From positions 86,218,398 to 86,282,397 of the forward strand of contig NC_037092.1 of the NCBI RefSeq assembly GCF_002994745.2: DNA of 64,000 nucleotides, given 5' to 3'. This DNA comes from Rosa chinensis. Taxonomy: Eukaryota; Streptophyta; Magnoliopsida; Rosales; Rosaceae. The translations under genes were made by a program, and so were the position numbers. Below the pieces are notes generated by a model. That model made no database searches. It was not told the DNA's origin and worked only from the letters and a program-made list of their open reading frames with translations. This document shows positions 23,181 to 35,481 of the stretch, one piece after another (the first letter of the stretch is position 1; each line of letters begins with the position of its first letter).

Positions 23181-23869
23181 TTAAATATAGGGCAACTAGC
23201 CGTTGCTGTTTAAACTATATTCCTTGCACACTTTAATTTATTCCTGTTTTTGTGGAGACATTTTTATCCTTTATTCCCAAAGCATGATGAAGTGTGGGTA
23301 TTAAGCAATTGCAATTGGCCTGTGGACTCCGTTGCTGAGTTGGGACAGCCTCTTATTGTCCGTGATATTCTATTCAAGTATTCAACTGTTAAGGTGAATT
23401 GGTATTTCCTTGCAGTTGTGCACATACCATGTAATATTTCCAGCAACTTTCAATTTCTTAAACCATTACTTTAATTTAATTGTTAGAATATGGAACAAGT
23501 CACTGAACCAACCAATAATTTCTCCACCTGCAGGTCAATGCCCACCATTAAAGGTAAAGCTTCATGCAAACATCATTAACATTAGTTTTGGACGACTAGT
23601 TTAACCCGTAAAGAGTGAACAGTAAACCTTTCTATCATCAAGCTAGCCATAACACTTTAACGAGAATTATCATTTCATGTTAAACTATTTCACTTAGAAA
23701 TACCAACACTTCACTTCTGGGATCAGGTACATCTCAAAGATTTTTTTACACTGCAAGCAGGAAACATGTCTTGTTATATAACACCACAAAACTCATCATG
23801 TTCAAGCTTCAAGCTAGAACATCCAAATTCTTGAAGTGTCCTAAATGCACCAGCGACTAGTGGAGTTCA
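23181..23869. other. Intergenic DNA, one possible exon-like frame
   Basis: A plus-strand frame at about 23265-23400 encodes HDEVWVLSNCNWPVDSVAEL and looks gene-like in composition, ending near an aggtgaatt donor. I do not recognise it and see no partner exons. The remainder has no supported feature. Confidence 0.3.
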
Positions 23870-24290
23870 TATGTTTGCTCCAAAGTATAGGCCAATATAA
23901 AACAGCCAAACCGAAGTTTAGAAAGTACGGTTTTTCTTTTCTTCTTTTCAAAAGGGCTTAACAGAGGAGAGTACACTTCAAAAAATCAATCAGGTCAATG
24001 GGTCAAAACTCAAAGTAACATAGAAAAACTACCATGATAACATAGAAGGAAATGTTGAAAATTATATATGCATACATACCCAGCAGCAAGAATTTGCTGA
24101 AGCATTTTCTTCAGCATGTCAACTGATCACTTCACTGTCACTAGGTTTATGGAATGGCTGTCGGATCCCTTTCGCAGGTGTTTTGAACACAAAAAGTTTT
24201 TAGTTTTTCTGGTGAGTTTGAGGCCCCAGATAGATCACCAACCCTGATATATTGACACACAGGTAAGTAAAGCAACTCTCTATAACTATC
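23870..24290. repeat. Segmental duplication, copy 2
   Basis: Matches 10680-11140 in the same orientation, including catatgtttgctccaaagtatagg, actaccatgataacat and gtcaactgatcacttcactgtcac. It lies upstream of the third TIR copy, with the long-TIR element 22011-23180 inserted between them, and so marks the upstream side of one duplicated block. Confidence 0.8.
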
Positions 24291-26690
24291 CGGCACAAAT
24301 GAAATGAAAAATTACCTCAGTAATAACCATTATGAGTGATTACATCTGGAGACGAATTCGATCTTTTGTTTTATATAGCATAAAAAGTCTCTGTCTTTTG
24401 TTATCCCAAGGGAAAAATTATCATTTGAAAATGCTACTGGTTGCAGCAGATACAGCTGTCATATGAGATGAGTACAAGCATGTGATGTGCTAACCACCAA
24501 ATGAAGTGCATTACAAAAGAATGAGAAACACATTCAAGAAAAAAAAAAGGGGGTTTGGACAAAACCTTATGGCAAGATGCTCGGACATTATTCTAAGCAC
24601 GAGTGTCAATATACAGTTCACTGGAACGAGTTTCCTGAATTACTGCCAGAAATCTTTGCAGTATTGTGTTCGAAATCACAACCAACCAACTCTCACAATC
24701 AACCAACTCTTCTAGTCTATCAACCTGAACTGGCATCCATACAAAATATTAAAAGTAATTGTTAAGATGCATTTTTACACAAGAGAAAGAAGAAGTGCTA
24801 ATTGAAACTGAGAAGGTTGGCAGTTCATCAAAATGGATTCTTTGTTTGTCTGGCCATTTTTTGGCATTTATCCAAGATGTAGATTACTAACTCAAGCTGT
24901 CTCCTATATCGTTTGGAGTTGTATATTAAATCTTAAAGATACAATCTTGGATTAGTAATACAACGGTAATATGTGAAAGTCGAGCAATGCATTAGCATAG
25001 GAGCTAGATGTCAACGAGATACAAAAGGGATAAGTGGCATCAATCACTGTGAAACCCTCTAATTCTTATTATTTCTGATCAAATTGAAAAAACTAGGAGA
25101 AACCCACCAAGAATAGAAACTGTAAAGCTGACTGATAATGAAATGAAAGGGCGGGTAATCAAAGACAAAAATGAGAAACACTCCTTTGCCATCAACTAGT
25201 TGAAATTAAGTTTACCAGCAATCATTAAATCACTGCAGAATCATCATGTATAGGGGTACAACCTTTTGGAGGATTGGTAAACCTTTAAACTAGCCTTTAC
25301 TCTGTCATCGTTATTTCTGTTTAGCACAACCCTTGATTTTTTATTTTATTTTCATTTCTATGAGAACATTTCTCTAACTGGAAAGGAAACAGAGGAAAAT
25401 TCATAGAAGGATAAATGTTGTTGCAATAAGTGGGCAACACAGTTTTTGGCTCTCAGGGATGGACAAACTTGGATTTTTTTTTTTTTTTTGGTCATTGACT
25501 AACTTGGATTATTCATTATGGTATTCAAACTCTGGAAGTTAGGTTATTATTCAAGATGCAGCTTAAAAGACCGGAAACACCTGTCAACCTGCGAAAGATG
25601 GAACTGACGTGTCCCTTTTATTAATATGGGGTGCTCAAAGCTAAATGTTTAGTTAAAAACCATATCAAGTTTGGGGAGTATTGCTAAACTTCTGCCTATG
25701 TTTAACATTGCAAGAACATGTTAGGTAAAGCTTATTTTTGTTTAAATTAACTTTATAGATCTTGACCTGAACAAAATGACATTTTCAACAAAAAGCAATT
25801 AACCTGCAAATAACTCTGTTCATATGTACTTGTATACAAACATGTGAAGATATATAATTGATTTTGACTTATGAGCATTTTCTTTTTTCTATTCTCTTTT
25901 GGTCTGGAAGTACTTGGATTAATGGCACGAAAGAGCAGAAAAGAGTACAAAGAGCAATCAACAGAATAGAACAGCAATAAGGAACACAAACCAGCTAAGC
26001 TATACTGATAAGTGATAACTAACACAGGAAGGAGTGAATTGGTAAAGTAACTAAAGGAGGCCCAGGCAGCCCATCATTGACCAATATATGTGTGTCTGGA
26101 CTTCATTGTATTACTTTGATCATTATTCATTAGAGTTAAGTATCAATCAATCTATATTACAAGATGCGCAGGCGAGACACCTGATATCTACCACTAGATA
26201 GAGGAGTGAAAATTGGGATTCCTAGAAAAAATTTTCTTTTGATGAATGATATCTTTTTTCTTCACACCAACAACCCAGTTAATTCATAATTAAAAGATTG
26301 CCTGTATTATGTATCAGATCTTGGGGAGCAACTCATCTCCCAATTTGTTAGAAAGGAGCTCATTGATGAATTGCAACACAGAATTTGATACACTGAAAAA
26401 GTTTTGCATTTGAAGCCTTGTCAAGGGCTCCAAATTTCCACATAACATGAAGTCTTGTGCATGTTATATAATACCTGATCTTGCATCATCATGGACATGA
26501 ATGACTGACATGACAAACTTGGACCCAAAAGTAGTAGATTCAATCAAAAGAATCAAAGAACTGACCTAGTACTCAATCAGCAAATCATGTTACTAACTGA
26601 AAGCACGTCTAATATTATTACCCAATAAAAAGCACAGATATTACTTATTCCAGGTGAATGGTAGTGTATATGAAATTACCATGTTCATTT
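24291..26690. other. Featureless intergenic stretch
   Basis: I see no coding exon, RNA gene or repeat structure beyond poly-A/T runs (for example 25474-25490). Short frames here have no domain. Confidence 0.5.
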
Positions 26691-26691
26691 A

Positions 26692-27592
26692 TTATGTTTC
26701 CTCATGAGTGCCATCGTAGGAAGGACAGCCATGATAGTATGGACACTGATGAGGATAGCCTATCCATGATAAGGAGCAAAAACCTGCTGAAGAAGCCGTT
26801 GAAACCGAGCTATGATTTAGTTCCCCCTGCCAATTAACATTGGAATCACACTGGAGTACCAAATGTCCAAAAATTAAATCCAAAGCTAATATAAAACAGG
26901 AAACCAATAGATAAATACAGAACCTAGCAAATTAAGCTACAGACCTCTTTTCATTGGCACTTGCACCATTAATGAAGGGGTATCAACAAGGAAGTGCAAC
27001 AATCAAACGGTCAAACCATCTCATATTGTACATTGAGCTTTTACTAGTATTCTGTTTTTGTTCCACAGCATCAGTCAGGTTTTTGAATTGAAACTCAGAG
27101 TAACACACAGAACAACTACAATCATGAGAACATGAACTAGTTACTGATGTTACTGCAATTTCAGGACAGAGATATACAAAGAGAAATTTTGAGAACCAGA
27201 TGCCAACGTAAAACCCAAAATACCATGGAACAATACTATCCACCAGGTTCTGTATACTTCGAAGAATCGAAGCCAATAGAAAGAAGAACTGAATCCAAGT
27301 TTTGATCGAAGTTTGTAAATTTGGTATAATAGGAATACACAAAAGCAAACGTAAAGGAGCATAATTGTAGAGCTATGGAGTAAACAAGTTGACAGTAGTG
27401 AGAGGAACTTGCCAGAATTTCATGAGAGAGGAGGAAGGAGACAACCACAGGCTTCAGAGAGAAGCGAGTGATCTCCACGCGCGGAACCGGAGCGTTCAGT
27501 AGAGCTGTTAAATTTGGGTGGTCGAGTTCCTCGAATGACCCGACCCCGATTATATACACACAACCTAGAAAGAACACTGTCATGCTACACAA
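26692..27592 (-). other. Possible unrecognised gene on minus
   Basis: A GC-richer frame near 27400-27560 encodes VGSFEELDHPNLTALLNAP, then VEITRFSLKPVVVSFLLSHE. A second frame (26692-26820) follows an AG acceptor (ttggcagg) and ends YPHQCPYYHGCPSYDGT before a stop. Between them are hydrophobic frames with possible membrane segments (26983-27348). These could be first, middle and last exons of one small gene, but I cannot connect them with confident splice phases and do not recognise the family. It could equally be chance open sequence. Confidence 0.3.
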
Positions 27593-28019
27593 ATTTTACT
27601 CGTGTATTCGCTGAGGAACAAAGATTGTGGTTATTGTGCTGGGAAGTGAAAGAGGTAGCCAGGAAGAGGAGAAAAATTACAAGTTCAGTAAGTTACGTTC
27701 ATAGATGTTTTACATGTTATGTCTTGGGAAAAGAACATGTAACATAACATGTAAAAGTTCGTACATGCAGTTTCCTAATATCAAAATCGGAGGCAAATGT
27801 GAAACAGAACAGAATCAAACCAAAAACTTATAAGTACATCCAAATAAAATGTCATGTAAAATAGCAATGACTACATGACATCCATATTGCCAAATGAGGG
27901 ATCTTCCAGGACCATTGAACATCTCTCTGCTGTTTCTTCTTCGCTAGCAGGCTATGGACAATTTCGTTGATCTTTGATCTCTACTTTGACTTTCTATGTC
28001 ACCAAGAGTCAACAAGGTT
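27593..28019. other. Intergenic DNA
   Basis: No supported gene or repeat. Confidence 0.5.
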
Positions 28020-29460
28020 CTGGAATGATGATGTGGTTAAAGTAGGTGCCTCTCTCTGACCTGTAACTGCACCAGATATGGAGACTTCCGAAATGTTAAA
28101 ATGTGCACTCAAGAAAGAGGAAGCAGAAAAGAAAAGATACAAGACAGAATAACAAATTTGACAACAAAAAAAAAAATATCACAAAAAAGACAAAGGATGT
28201 TGATGACATCATAGTCATACCTTGGAAAGAATCAAAACCTTCTTCCGCTTGTTCATCACCATTGAACTGAACGTTATTATGGCTAATTCAGTCTATGGAA
28301 TTAAGAGCTGTAAGGTATTTAACCACTGAATTTGCTCCTGGCATTTTCCGAATCCATACTTCACCACAAATTGTGCTAATTGGATAATGCCATGATGATC
28401 ATCTTCTGGGTAGAGGAAACGAAGCAAGAAGCATGCATGAAAACTTGGCATCTTCTGGCTTTTCAACAAATCCTAGGACATGATATATCTCCCTCAGTCA
28501 TCGAGCTGCTTCTTTGGAACTGAGGTCTCTTCTCTAGCCTCTAGGCCTCTCTGTTTCTTCTATGTGCATCAGCTTCCTTATGTTGGCATCACCCACAAGT
28601 CGATCCAAAGTCCTTTTGAAATAGTAAGAATAAATTAATAAGCCAGCATCTAGTATATCTCTTTAATGATAACAACACACTTCTTGATCTAATATTGGAA
28701 ATATCAGCTAGGGGCAGAAACTTAAAAGAAAAGCTAAACTAAAATGCAAGATCGTCAGATTATATAAATCTAGTATGAATATAATTGAATAATATGTGAT
28801 CTGTACAAGGACCCTGTTTTCAAATCTTTCTTTCAAACTATACCTTTATATATATGTAATTTGGACTAGTAGAGTACTGAAACAAAAAAAAAAAAAACCT
28901 CATTGAGATGAAGTATTTTCTGTGTAGGTTTGTTAGTTTCACAAACATATCAAGAATCAGTTCATGTACAAAAATTAAATACAAAGAATGTTGAAGATCA
29001 AAAATGATAACAACAAAAAACAAGAATTTAAAAATGATATTTGTTTTCAATTTTCTTGGTGTACTGATGTGGGCGGAGAACTAATTTGCATAAAGATTGT
29101 CAAAACAAATGAATCATAGATTACTGAAACATTTTCACAACTAACATTTTGGACTTTTGGATCAATGAAAAGGAAAAAAAAGGAAGAAAATAAAGAGAAG
29201 AGACAAATAAATTAAGTTTATGACACAACATCGACATACCTCTCCTTTTGAGATTTGTAATATTATATAATTCACTTGGATTTGGTTCCTGCTGTGGTAG
29301 TAGTCAGCTGCAGAGGTTGGAAATGACAAGTTGGGGCAATTCTTCACATACAAGTGTTCTGATGTTACCCATTTTCTCACAAACTAGCTTTTCCAGATTC
29401 GGTAGTTTCTGCAACATGTTGATGGCAACAGACATTCGGGATTGTTGTCAGTGATGCCAT
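28020..29460 (-). pseudogene. NLR relics downstream of the intact TIR-NLR
   Basis: Three scattered pieces relate to the neighbouring NLR. 28020-28270 is a copy of that gene's 3' end (29490-29700), with the same gcaccagatatg, ttccgaaatgtt and caagaaagaggaagcaga segments. 28350-28460, read on minus, encodes FLYPEDDHHGIIQLAQFVVK, an RNBS-D-like block, with frameshifts beside it. 29300-29440, read on minus, encodes LQKLPNLEKLVCEKM, an LRR piece. They are the remains of at least one tandem NLR copy. No complete domain survives, and the order of the pieces suggests rearrangement. Confidence 0.65.
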
Positions 29461-29482
29461 ACCTTCTTTCTTTTGGAACCTC

Positions 29483-32400
29483 TCATCTTCTTCTGCTTAA
29501 AGTAGGTGTCTCTCTCCGATCTGACTCTGCACCAGATATGAAGACGTCCGAAATGTTTAAATTTGCACCTCAAGAAAGAGGAAGCAGATGAGCAAACTGA
29601 AGAGGAGAATATATAACAAAACAAAGAAAAGATTTAGATGACGTCATAGGGGCATACCTTGCATAGGAATCAAAACAAGCTGCTTTTTCATCACTGAAAC
29701 CAACATGTCCTTAGCTGGAGATTTGAAACTATTGCAGCGTTCCACATGCGAGTGTTCCAATAAAGGAAACTCAATATTTTCTTCATCATTAGTACCACTT
29801 CCAGTACTACCATAGAACCTTGTAAGCTTCGGAAGCTGTTTCAAAGCTAAGATCTTCAATTTTGGAAAAACTATCTTGTTGTTGACTGTTTCCTCACTTG
29901 CTTCAATAACCCTCTCCAACCTTTGGCAAACCTCTACCCTAAGATCTTCCAATTCATGAAGACATTGAGCTACTTCTGAAGTGAAGAGATATTTCAGCTT
30001 AAAGCACCCAGAAACTACCAAAATTTTAACATGATGAAAGACTGCATGTGGAGCAGGACCATTCCATATCTTTATCAGGTTCACTAGGTTCTCCAATCTC
30101 ATCTCTGTCAATTTTCTCAGAGTAATTTGTTCTGCGTCAAACACTTCACATGCAAACACATACTCCAATACATCCATCTCTTCACAAATTAGTATTTCCA
30201 GATTTTGTAGTCTCTGCAACAAATTAGATTGTAAAAGTGCATTCATCAATTTATGACAACCTGTCACCTTCAGTAACCTAAGCTTGCATAGAGATTCATT
30301 TGGTAATTCACCAACACATAACTCCTTCAGACAATTCACTTCAACGAGATGCAACTCTTCCAAATTCTGAAACACAGGTTCATTTTGAATCCATATTGTT
30401 GTGTTCATCAACTCTTTCAATTTCTCATTGGGCCCGATAACAGATAAATGCTTCAGTTTATGTAATCTCCCCCAGTCATATTCCATAAGGATATTACCTA
30501 AATCCTGACACTTTATATACTGCAGCTTCTCAGTTCTCTTGGTCACAGCATCGATAAACCACTTCTGTAAGGTATCCATGGTTATGTCAACAGTCAAGGC
30601 TCTTGCATAGTCAAGTGAAGAACTTGAATCCAAATGCTGTTTTCTAATTGATGGGTCTCCGCTGATACATATGTCAAAGTTTATCCATTTCAGTTTACGC
30701 CTAACATTTACATGCATGCATTTTGCATCAGACATGAAAACCTTCAAAATGCGTAAATGTAACAAGCTAGTTAACTCATCAAACAAAGCAGTAGTTTCCT
30801 CTCCTGCTCCCACAGCTTTGCTCTCCTCAACCACACTTCCCTTGACTTCACTCCCCTCGACTTTACTCCCCCAGTCCACAAAGTTGCACTGCATGTAGAG
30901 TTCTTCTAATTTACTGAGGTTGCCTATCACGTTACAAGGAACTATTCCAACAGATTCACTGGTGAAGTCCAGCATCCTTAGTTTGGTCAACTCTCCTATT
31001 TCTTTTGGCAATTTCTCACGAGGAAATTCTCTCATACTAAGAATCTTAAGTTCTTTCAACTGTCCAAGTATGGATATGTTACTTTCCATTGACAAGCAAC
31101 CATCTAGGTACAAAGTGTGGAGGCTGGTTAGGAGATTGGATGATGAGGGTAGTAAAGAAATGCTAGTCTCGCTAATATCTAAGACCCTTAATGCCGTTAG
31201 ATGTTTAAAAGAAGAATCTAGGATCTTATTCATAGAATTACTTTGTAACAAGAGAATCTGGAGTTCTGGAAATTCCAAGACTTCGGGAAGCTCGGGTATT
31301 TTGTTCCTCATAAGTGAGATTGCAGTGTAGTATTCATGCGCATCAATCGTTGGCCAATCCTCTAATTCCCAACCAGCTCTTACATAAAATTGCCTGTGTC
31401 CATCCTTAGATAAAGAAATTGAGAAGCCAACATCTCTGATGACATCATGCATCCTTACGCATCCCCTGTCCATTTTACCATCCAAAAGTAGGTTAGAATC
31501 TTTAAGGGACTGGACCACAGAATGTACTGCGGCTCTGGCTTCTTGCATGTCAGACTCCTGAAACAATCCTTTCCCAATCCCATACTTCAGCAGGTCTTCA
31601 ATTTGGATATCATAATCCTCTGGGAATAGGCAGCAAAGCAAGAAGCATGATTTGGAGTCATTAGTTTCTAGGTAATCATAGCTTAGCTTTATGCTTTTGA
31701 ATACATCTCCCTTGTCTTCCGGGTAAGGAGTTTTGGACGCCTTTAGTCGCTTACAAGCTCCCCTCCATTGGTCTAAATCTTTATTCCCAAGTGCCTTTGC
31801 AACTGCTTTCAACGCAAGCGGAAGACCGGCACATTCTCTTGCTACCTTCCTTGCAACACGATAGAACTTGGTTGTTTGTTCAAAAGATTTTCCTGTATTC
31901 TTCTCAAACAACTTCCAAGAATCTTGTTCAGTCAAGATATCAATAGGAATTCTTGGTTGGCAGTGCATACTATCGCAAACATCCTTATTCCTTGTGGTGA
32001 GTAGGAGCTTGGAATTGCGACTTTTTAGCTCTTTGGGGCCAGGAATTCCTATGTCTGACAACTCTCTTTTCGTCCAAATGTCATCCAGGATTATAAGGAT
32101 CCTTTCTCTTCTCCTTATCATCGACATCAATTCACAGGCTCTTTCAAATTCGTCTGCACCCCTTAGTGTCACACCCAACATGGAAGCTAATCTTCCTTGA
32201 ATCTTCCACAAGTTGGGCTTTTGGGATATCACAGCCCGAGTCACCTGACGGAATAGCCCCTTTTTTTGGGCTTCTACACCGACATGTTCCACCATGGTTG
32301 TTTTTCCGATGCCTGGCATTCCGTAGACCCCAATGATAGTAACGTTTTCATCTTCTAGCGCCTTCATTACATTGTCCATGGCTTCTCTTGTTGCTTCAAA

Positions 32401-33392
32401 TACTTCAAAATCTCCAAAATCTCTTGAGGAAATAATAGACTCAATTCCAATAGGTCTTACTCTCCCGCACACAGATTCCACAATGGCTTCAACAACTTCT
32501 CTTTCAGTCCTGCAAGGAAATTTAGGGTAAAAAATCCAAGAGCACATGTATGATAGTCGGTAAAATGTAAGTGATCGAGATAGTGTCATGATGCTTACTT
32601 ATAATCCTTCGCATTACACCCAGAGAAATTGGCTACTGTTTCTAAAGCTTTTTTCCACCGCTGCAGCTGCTCTGAACTGTGCCACCCATTTTTTACATGA
32701 TTTGTGAAAGCATCTCGAAAACTACACTTCTGATACCGCACATCAGTAGGTTCGACATGATAAAAAAGCGGTATAATTCTGTTATTGTCTTTCATGCATT
32801 CACAAATCTTTGTAAGCTCCTCCAAACACCATGCAGATTGAGCATAGTCTTTTGACAAAACAACAATTGCAAAATTTGATTCTTCAATTGCCTTTAGCAG
32901 ACTTGGATAAATAGGAGCCCCTAGTTCAAGCTCTTTGTCATCCATGAACGTTTGAAGCCCTCTCACATATCTCAATTCATGGTGTAAGTGGGATAGAAAA
33001 TCCTTACGAGAGTCTGCACCCCTGAAACTCAGAAAAACATCATACTTCTTCAGAGGAGCTGATGAAGGAAGAGATGTAGAGGGATCCAGGTCCATTGATT
33101 CTTGATGATCCTCTGATTTTGGCTCAGGGTTTTCAACCATGAGAGCTGACGATGATTCCATCAGCTGAATCACTATGGAATCTTGCTGCTTTGTTTTTTG
33201 CCCTTCAATTTCTGCATCTTCTTGTACAATAACTCTGACTTCTTCCCTCACTTCCTCTTCGTGTCTAGCTTTTTGTTTCTTCTTAGCTTTTGCTTCTTCA
33301 AAATAGCATCCAATATCATTTGAACCACGCTTCAATGGCTCATCCATTTTTGACATTGCATTAGATGCTCCAGAAGACACAGTACGGGTCAT
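29483..33392 (-). CDS. TIR - NB-ARC(CNL-type) - LRR immune receptor
   Basis: Exon 1 is 33392-32599, exon 2 is 32509-29658 (or reads on to a stop at 29644), and a probable last exon is 29526-29483, giving about 1,230 residues. Residues 1-114 are a Lys/Glu-rich extension (KAKKKQK), possibly a nuclear signal. The TIR spans 115-265 (VFLSFRGADSR; WCLEEL with the catalytic Glu near 191-192). Linker EREVVEAIVESV follows. The NB-ARC has P-loop GMPGIGKTT (about 328-336), LDDIW (about 406-410), GLPLAL (about 494), CFLLCCLFPEDYD (about 553) and RMHD (617-620). Trp after LDDI and the CFLLCCLFPED block are CNL (RPS2/RPS5-like) features, not TNL. LRRs fill about 650-1215. No internal stop is seen. It is expected to sense pathogen activity in the cytoplasm or nucleus and signal through TIR NADase activity. 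The start was chosen because it follows an AG acceptor-like gtgttag, suggesting a 5' UTR intron. Confidence 0.9.
32510..32598 (-). other. Phase-2 intron between TIR and NB-ARC exons
   Basis: An 89-bp intron with donor gtaagcatcatgac and acceptor ttccttgcag. The donor side and acceptor side are nearly identical to those of the intron at 9817-9906 in the TIR-kinase gene (gtaagcatcatgac, cttccttgtag). This supports common descent of the TIR module. Confidence 0.85.
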
Positions 33393-34005
33393 TTCGAACC
33401 CTAACACGAGTAAGATCAAATATAATAATCAGTTAATCATCCAAAGTTCCAAGCACAAATCTGGACAGATGTAACAACAGTAGTCCCTTTATAAGGAAAG
33501 TAGACATAGCTTACGTTGATTAATTTAATCACAAATTTACAATTCGGGGTTCCGACATCTGAAATTGTTATAAACTGGCCGGTGATAATATTTGTGAAAT
33601 GGTCAAGTACCCACAAATTATAACAGATCGAAATCATCGAATACACTAATTCTAGTAAAACTACACACTAAATCTCTGGATCAACACAATAATGAAAATA
33701 ATCAAGATATAGATTAATTGATGAAGTGATGGACACTTGGCACAGAAGCAGAGCAGACTCAGCAGAGAGCCAGAGAGAGGGACTTACGAGAGAGAGAGGG
33801 ACCAATGCAGTGGCGCCGGTGCGTCAATTCCGTCGAGACTGGAGCAGTCGACGGACTGTCGAATGCGAGAGAGAGGCCTGGATTCTCCTGGATCGGCTCG
33901 ATAGTACACGCAGTATTTAATTGGTGGAGGGTTGATAAGATAATTTATGAGAGGAGACTTTCACTCTAGACTTTAGTAGCTATTATTATATTATATATGA
34001 CAAAT
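33393..34005 (-). promoter_or_regulatory. Probable 5' UTR and promoter region of the TIR-NLR
   Basis: No other gene lies between the start codon and the MITE at 34014. A gtgttag acceptor-like site just before the ATG suggests that a 5' UTR exon lies further upstream, perhaps in the GA-rich 33735-33900 segment. No clear TATA box was identified. Confidence 0.35.
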
Positions 34006-34013
34006 GTTCCTTC

Positions 34014-34553
34014 TAGGGATGGCAATGGGGCGGGTTGGGGATGGGGATCACAATACCATCCCCATCCCCGGGGTCATTCTCTACTCCCATCCCCGCCCCA
34101 ATCCCCAATAAAAATATATTGGGTATTCCCCGTCCCCATCCCCACTGGGGACTAAGCTTCCAAACCCGCTCCAAATCCCCAATAAGAATTTAATAAATAA
34201 AATATTTTTTTCTCATATTGCCTTTTTTAAAATCAAAATCTACAACAAATAAATTTAAAACATGATTAAATTCATAAATCATAATTTAGTGAGTACAAAA
34301 GTCAAAACACCGTTAAAGTAAAGTAGTAAATGTATATATTTATTATTTATATTATAAAAAATAAATTAAAATATAATATATTGGGGCGGGTTTGGGGATG
34401 GGGATCACAATACCATCCCCGCTCCATCCCCAATCTTAGATAGCGGGGATTGGGGATCCCCATCCCCATTCCCCATTTGTCCCCGAATTCTCCCCCCATT
34501 AGGGGTGGGTATCCAATGGAGCTCCGCCCCGCTGGGGATTTTTGCCATCCCTA
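34014..34553. mobile_element. hAT-type MITE with perfect 8-bp TSD
   Basis: The element is 540 bp with inverted ends tagggatggcaa / ttgccatcccta and a perfect target duplication gttccttc (34006-34013 and 34554-34561). The subterminal regions are dense in ccccatcccc and ggggatgggg on opposite strands. It has no coding capacity. TIR sequence and TSD length match the hAT superfamily. Confidence 0.92.
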
Positions 34554-34561
34554 GTTCCTTC

Positions 34562-34959
34562 ATTGTGTCACATAACGGTGTGCATAAATATTAGGGGTTA
34601 AGCCCGTTTGCTCAAAAACAAGATATATTTTGCCCAATCAATCAACCAAGTTGGTATTTTGCCCAAGTACACAAATTTTAGGGGAAAAGACACATAAGGG
34701 TAGTCTTTTCTAGGGTAGTACCGAATATATCCTATGCTGACTTTTGGGTCCAAAATTTACCTTTTCTTAGAAAAACCTGTTCAGACTTCTAAAAAAAAAC
34801 AAAACTAGCATTCAACATGCCAACGTTTTTCACCTAACGGCTCATTGCCTAACGGTTACTTTAACAGGCGGAATCACTGCTGCTTGTTTCTATCCTAAGC
34901 TGAGGCAAATTTCCATAAGAAACAGAAAAATCCGGACTTATAGGTACTATAGGATAACG
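34562..34959. other. Flank between the MITE and the viral insertion
   Basis: Contains ttgctcaaaaacaagatatattttgccc, which faintly resembles the long-TIR ends elsewhere, but no matching structure was confirmed. The exact left edge of the viral insertion is not visible to me. Confidence 0.35.
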
Positions 34960-35254
34960 GCTGAACACAATAATTAACAATATAACTTGCAAATTCTATA
35001 AAAGACGTGATGAAGTGGATGAGCACACTGAAAATATTTATTTAAACATAATTACAAGCTAAGAATTCAGAGCCTCATTCTCAGGTAAACAGCTAAAAAG
35101 CTGTTTAGCTATTCATGAGAATGATTACAGTAGTTACTTGTAATGAAAGCACACTGCTACTATGGCATTTCTTCTTGAGAGAAGACTCTTCTGCTCAAGT
35201 TTCTTAGACTATTTTTCTGATGATCTGTTTTTCGAATGCCTTACAAATGAAACC

Positions 35255-35285
35255 TAAAGCTCCTTATATAGGGAGCGGACTCCAA
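35255..35285 (-). promoter_or_regulatory. TATA-containing promoter of the viral pregenomic RNA
   Basis: On minus the sequence reads gctccctatataaggagc, a strong TATA box (35266-35273) between short inverted flanks, just downstream of the last viral gene. This is where the pararetroviral full-length promoter is expected. Confidence 0.65.
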
Positions 35286-35481
35286 ACTGGAATTCAAAAC
35301 ATAAAAATGTACAGCAAAACTCCGTGATTTCCTGCTTTCCTGAGTGCTCTTGCTGGTGGAGGTCGGACTGGGAAAAGCAAATTCCTTTTAGGTGAAATGT
35401 TTTTCACCTGTCTTTTGAAAAGCAAAAGCAACTTTTGGGAAAATTTCAAAAGTACTTTCGGTGTTTTCTACACCTGCTGCT

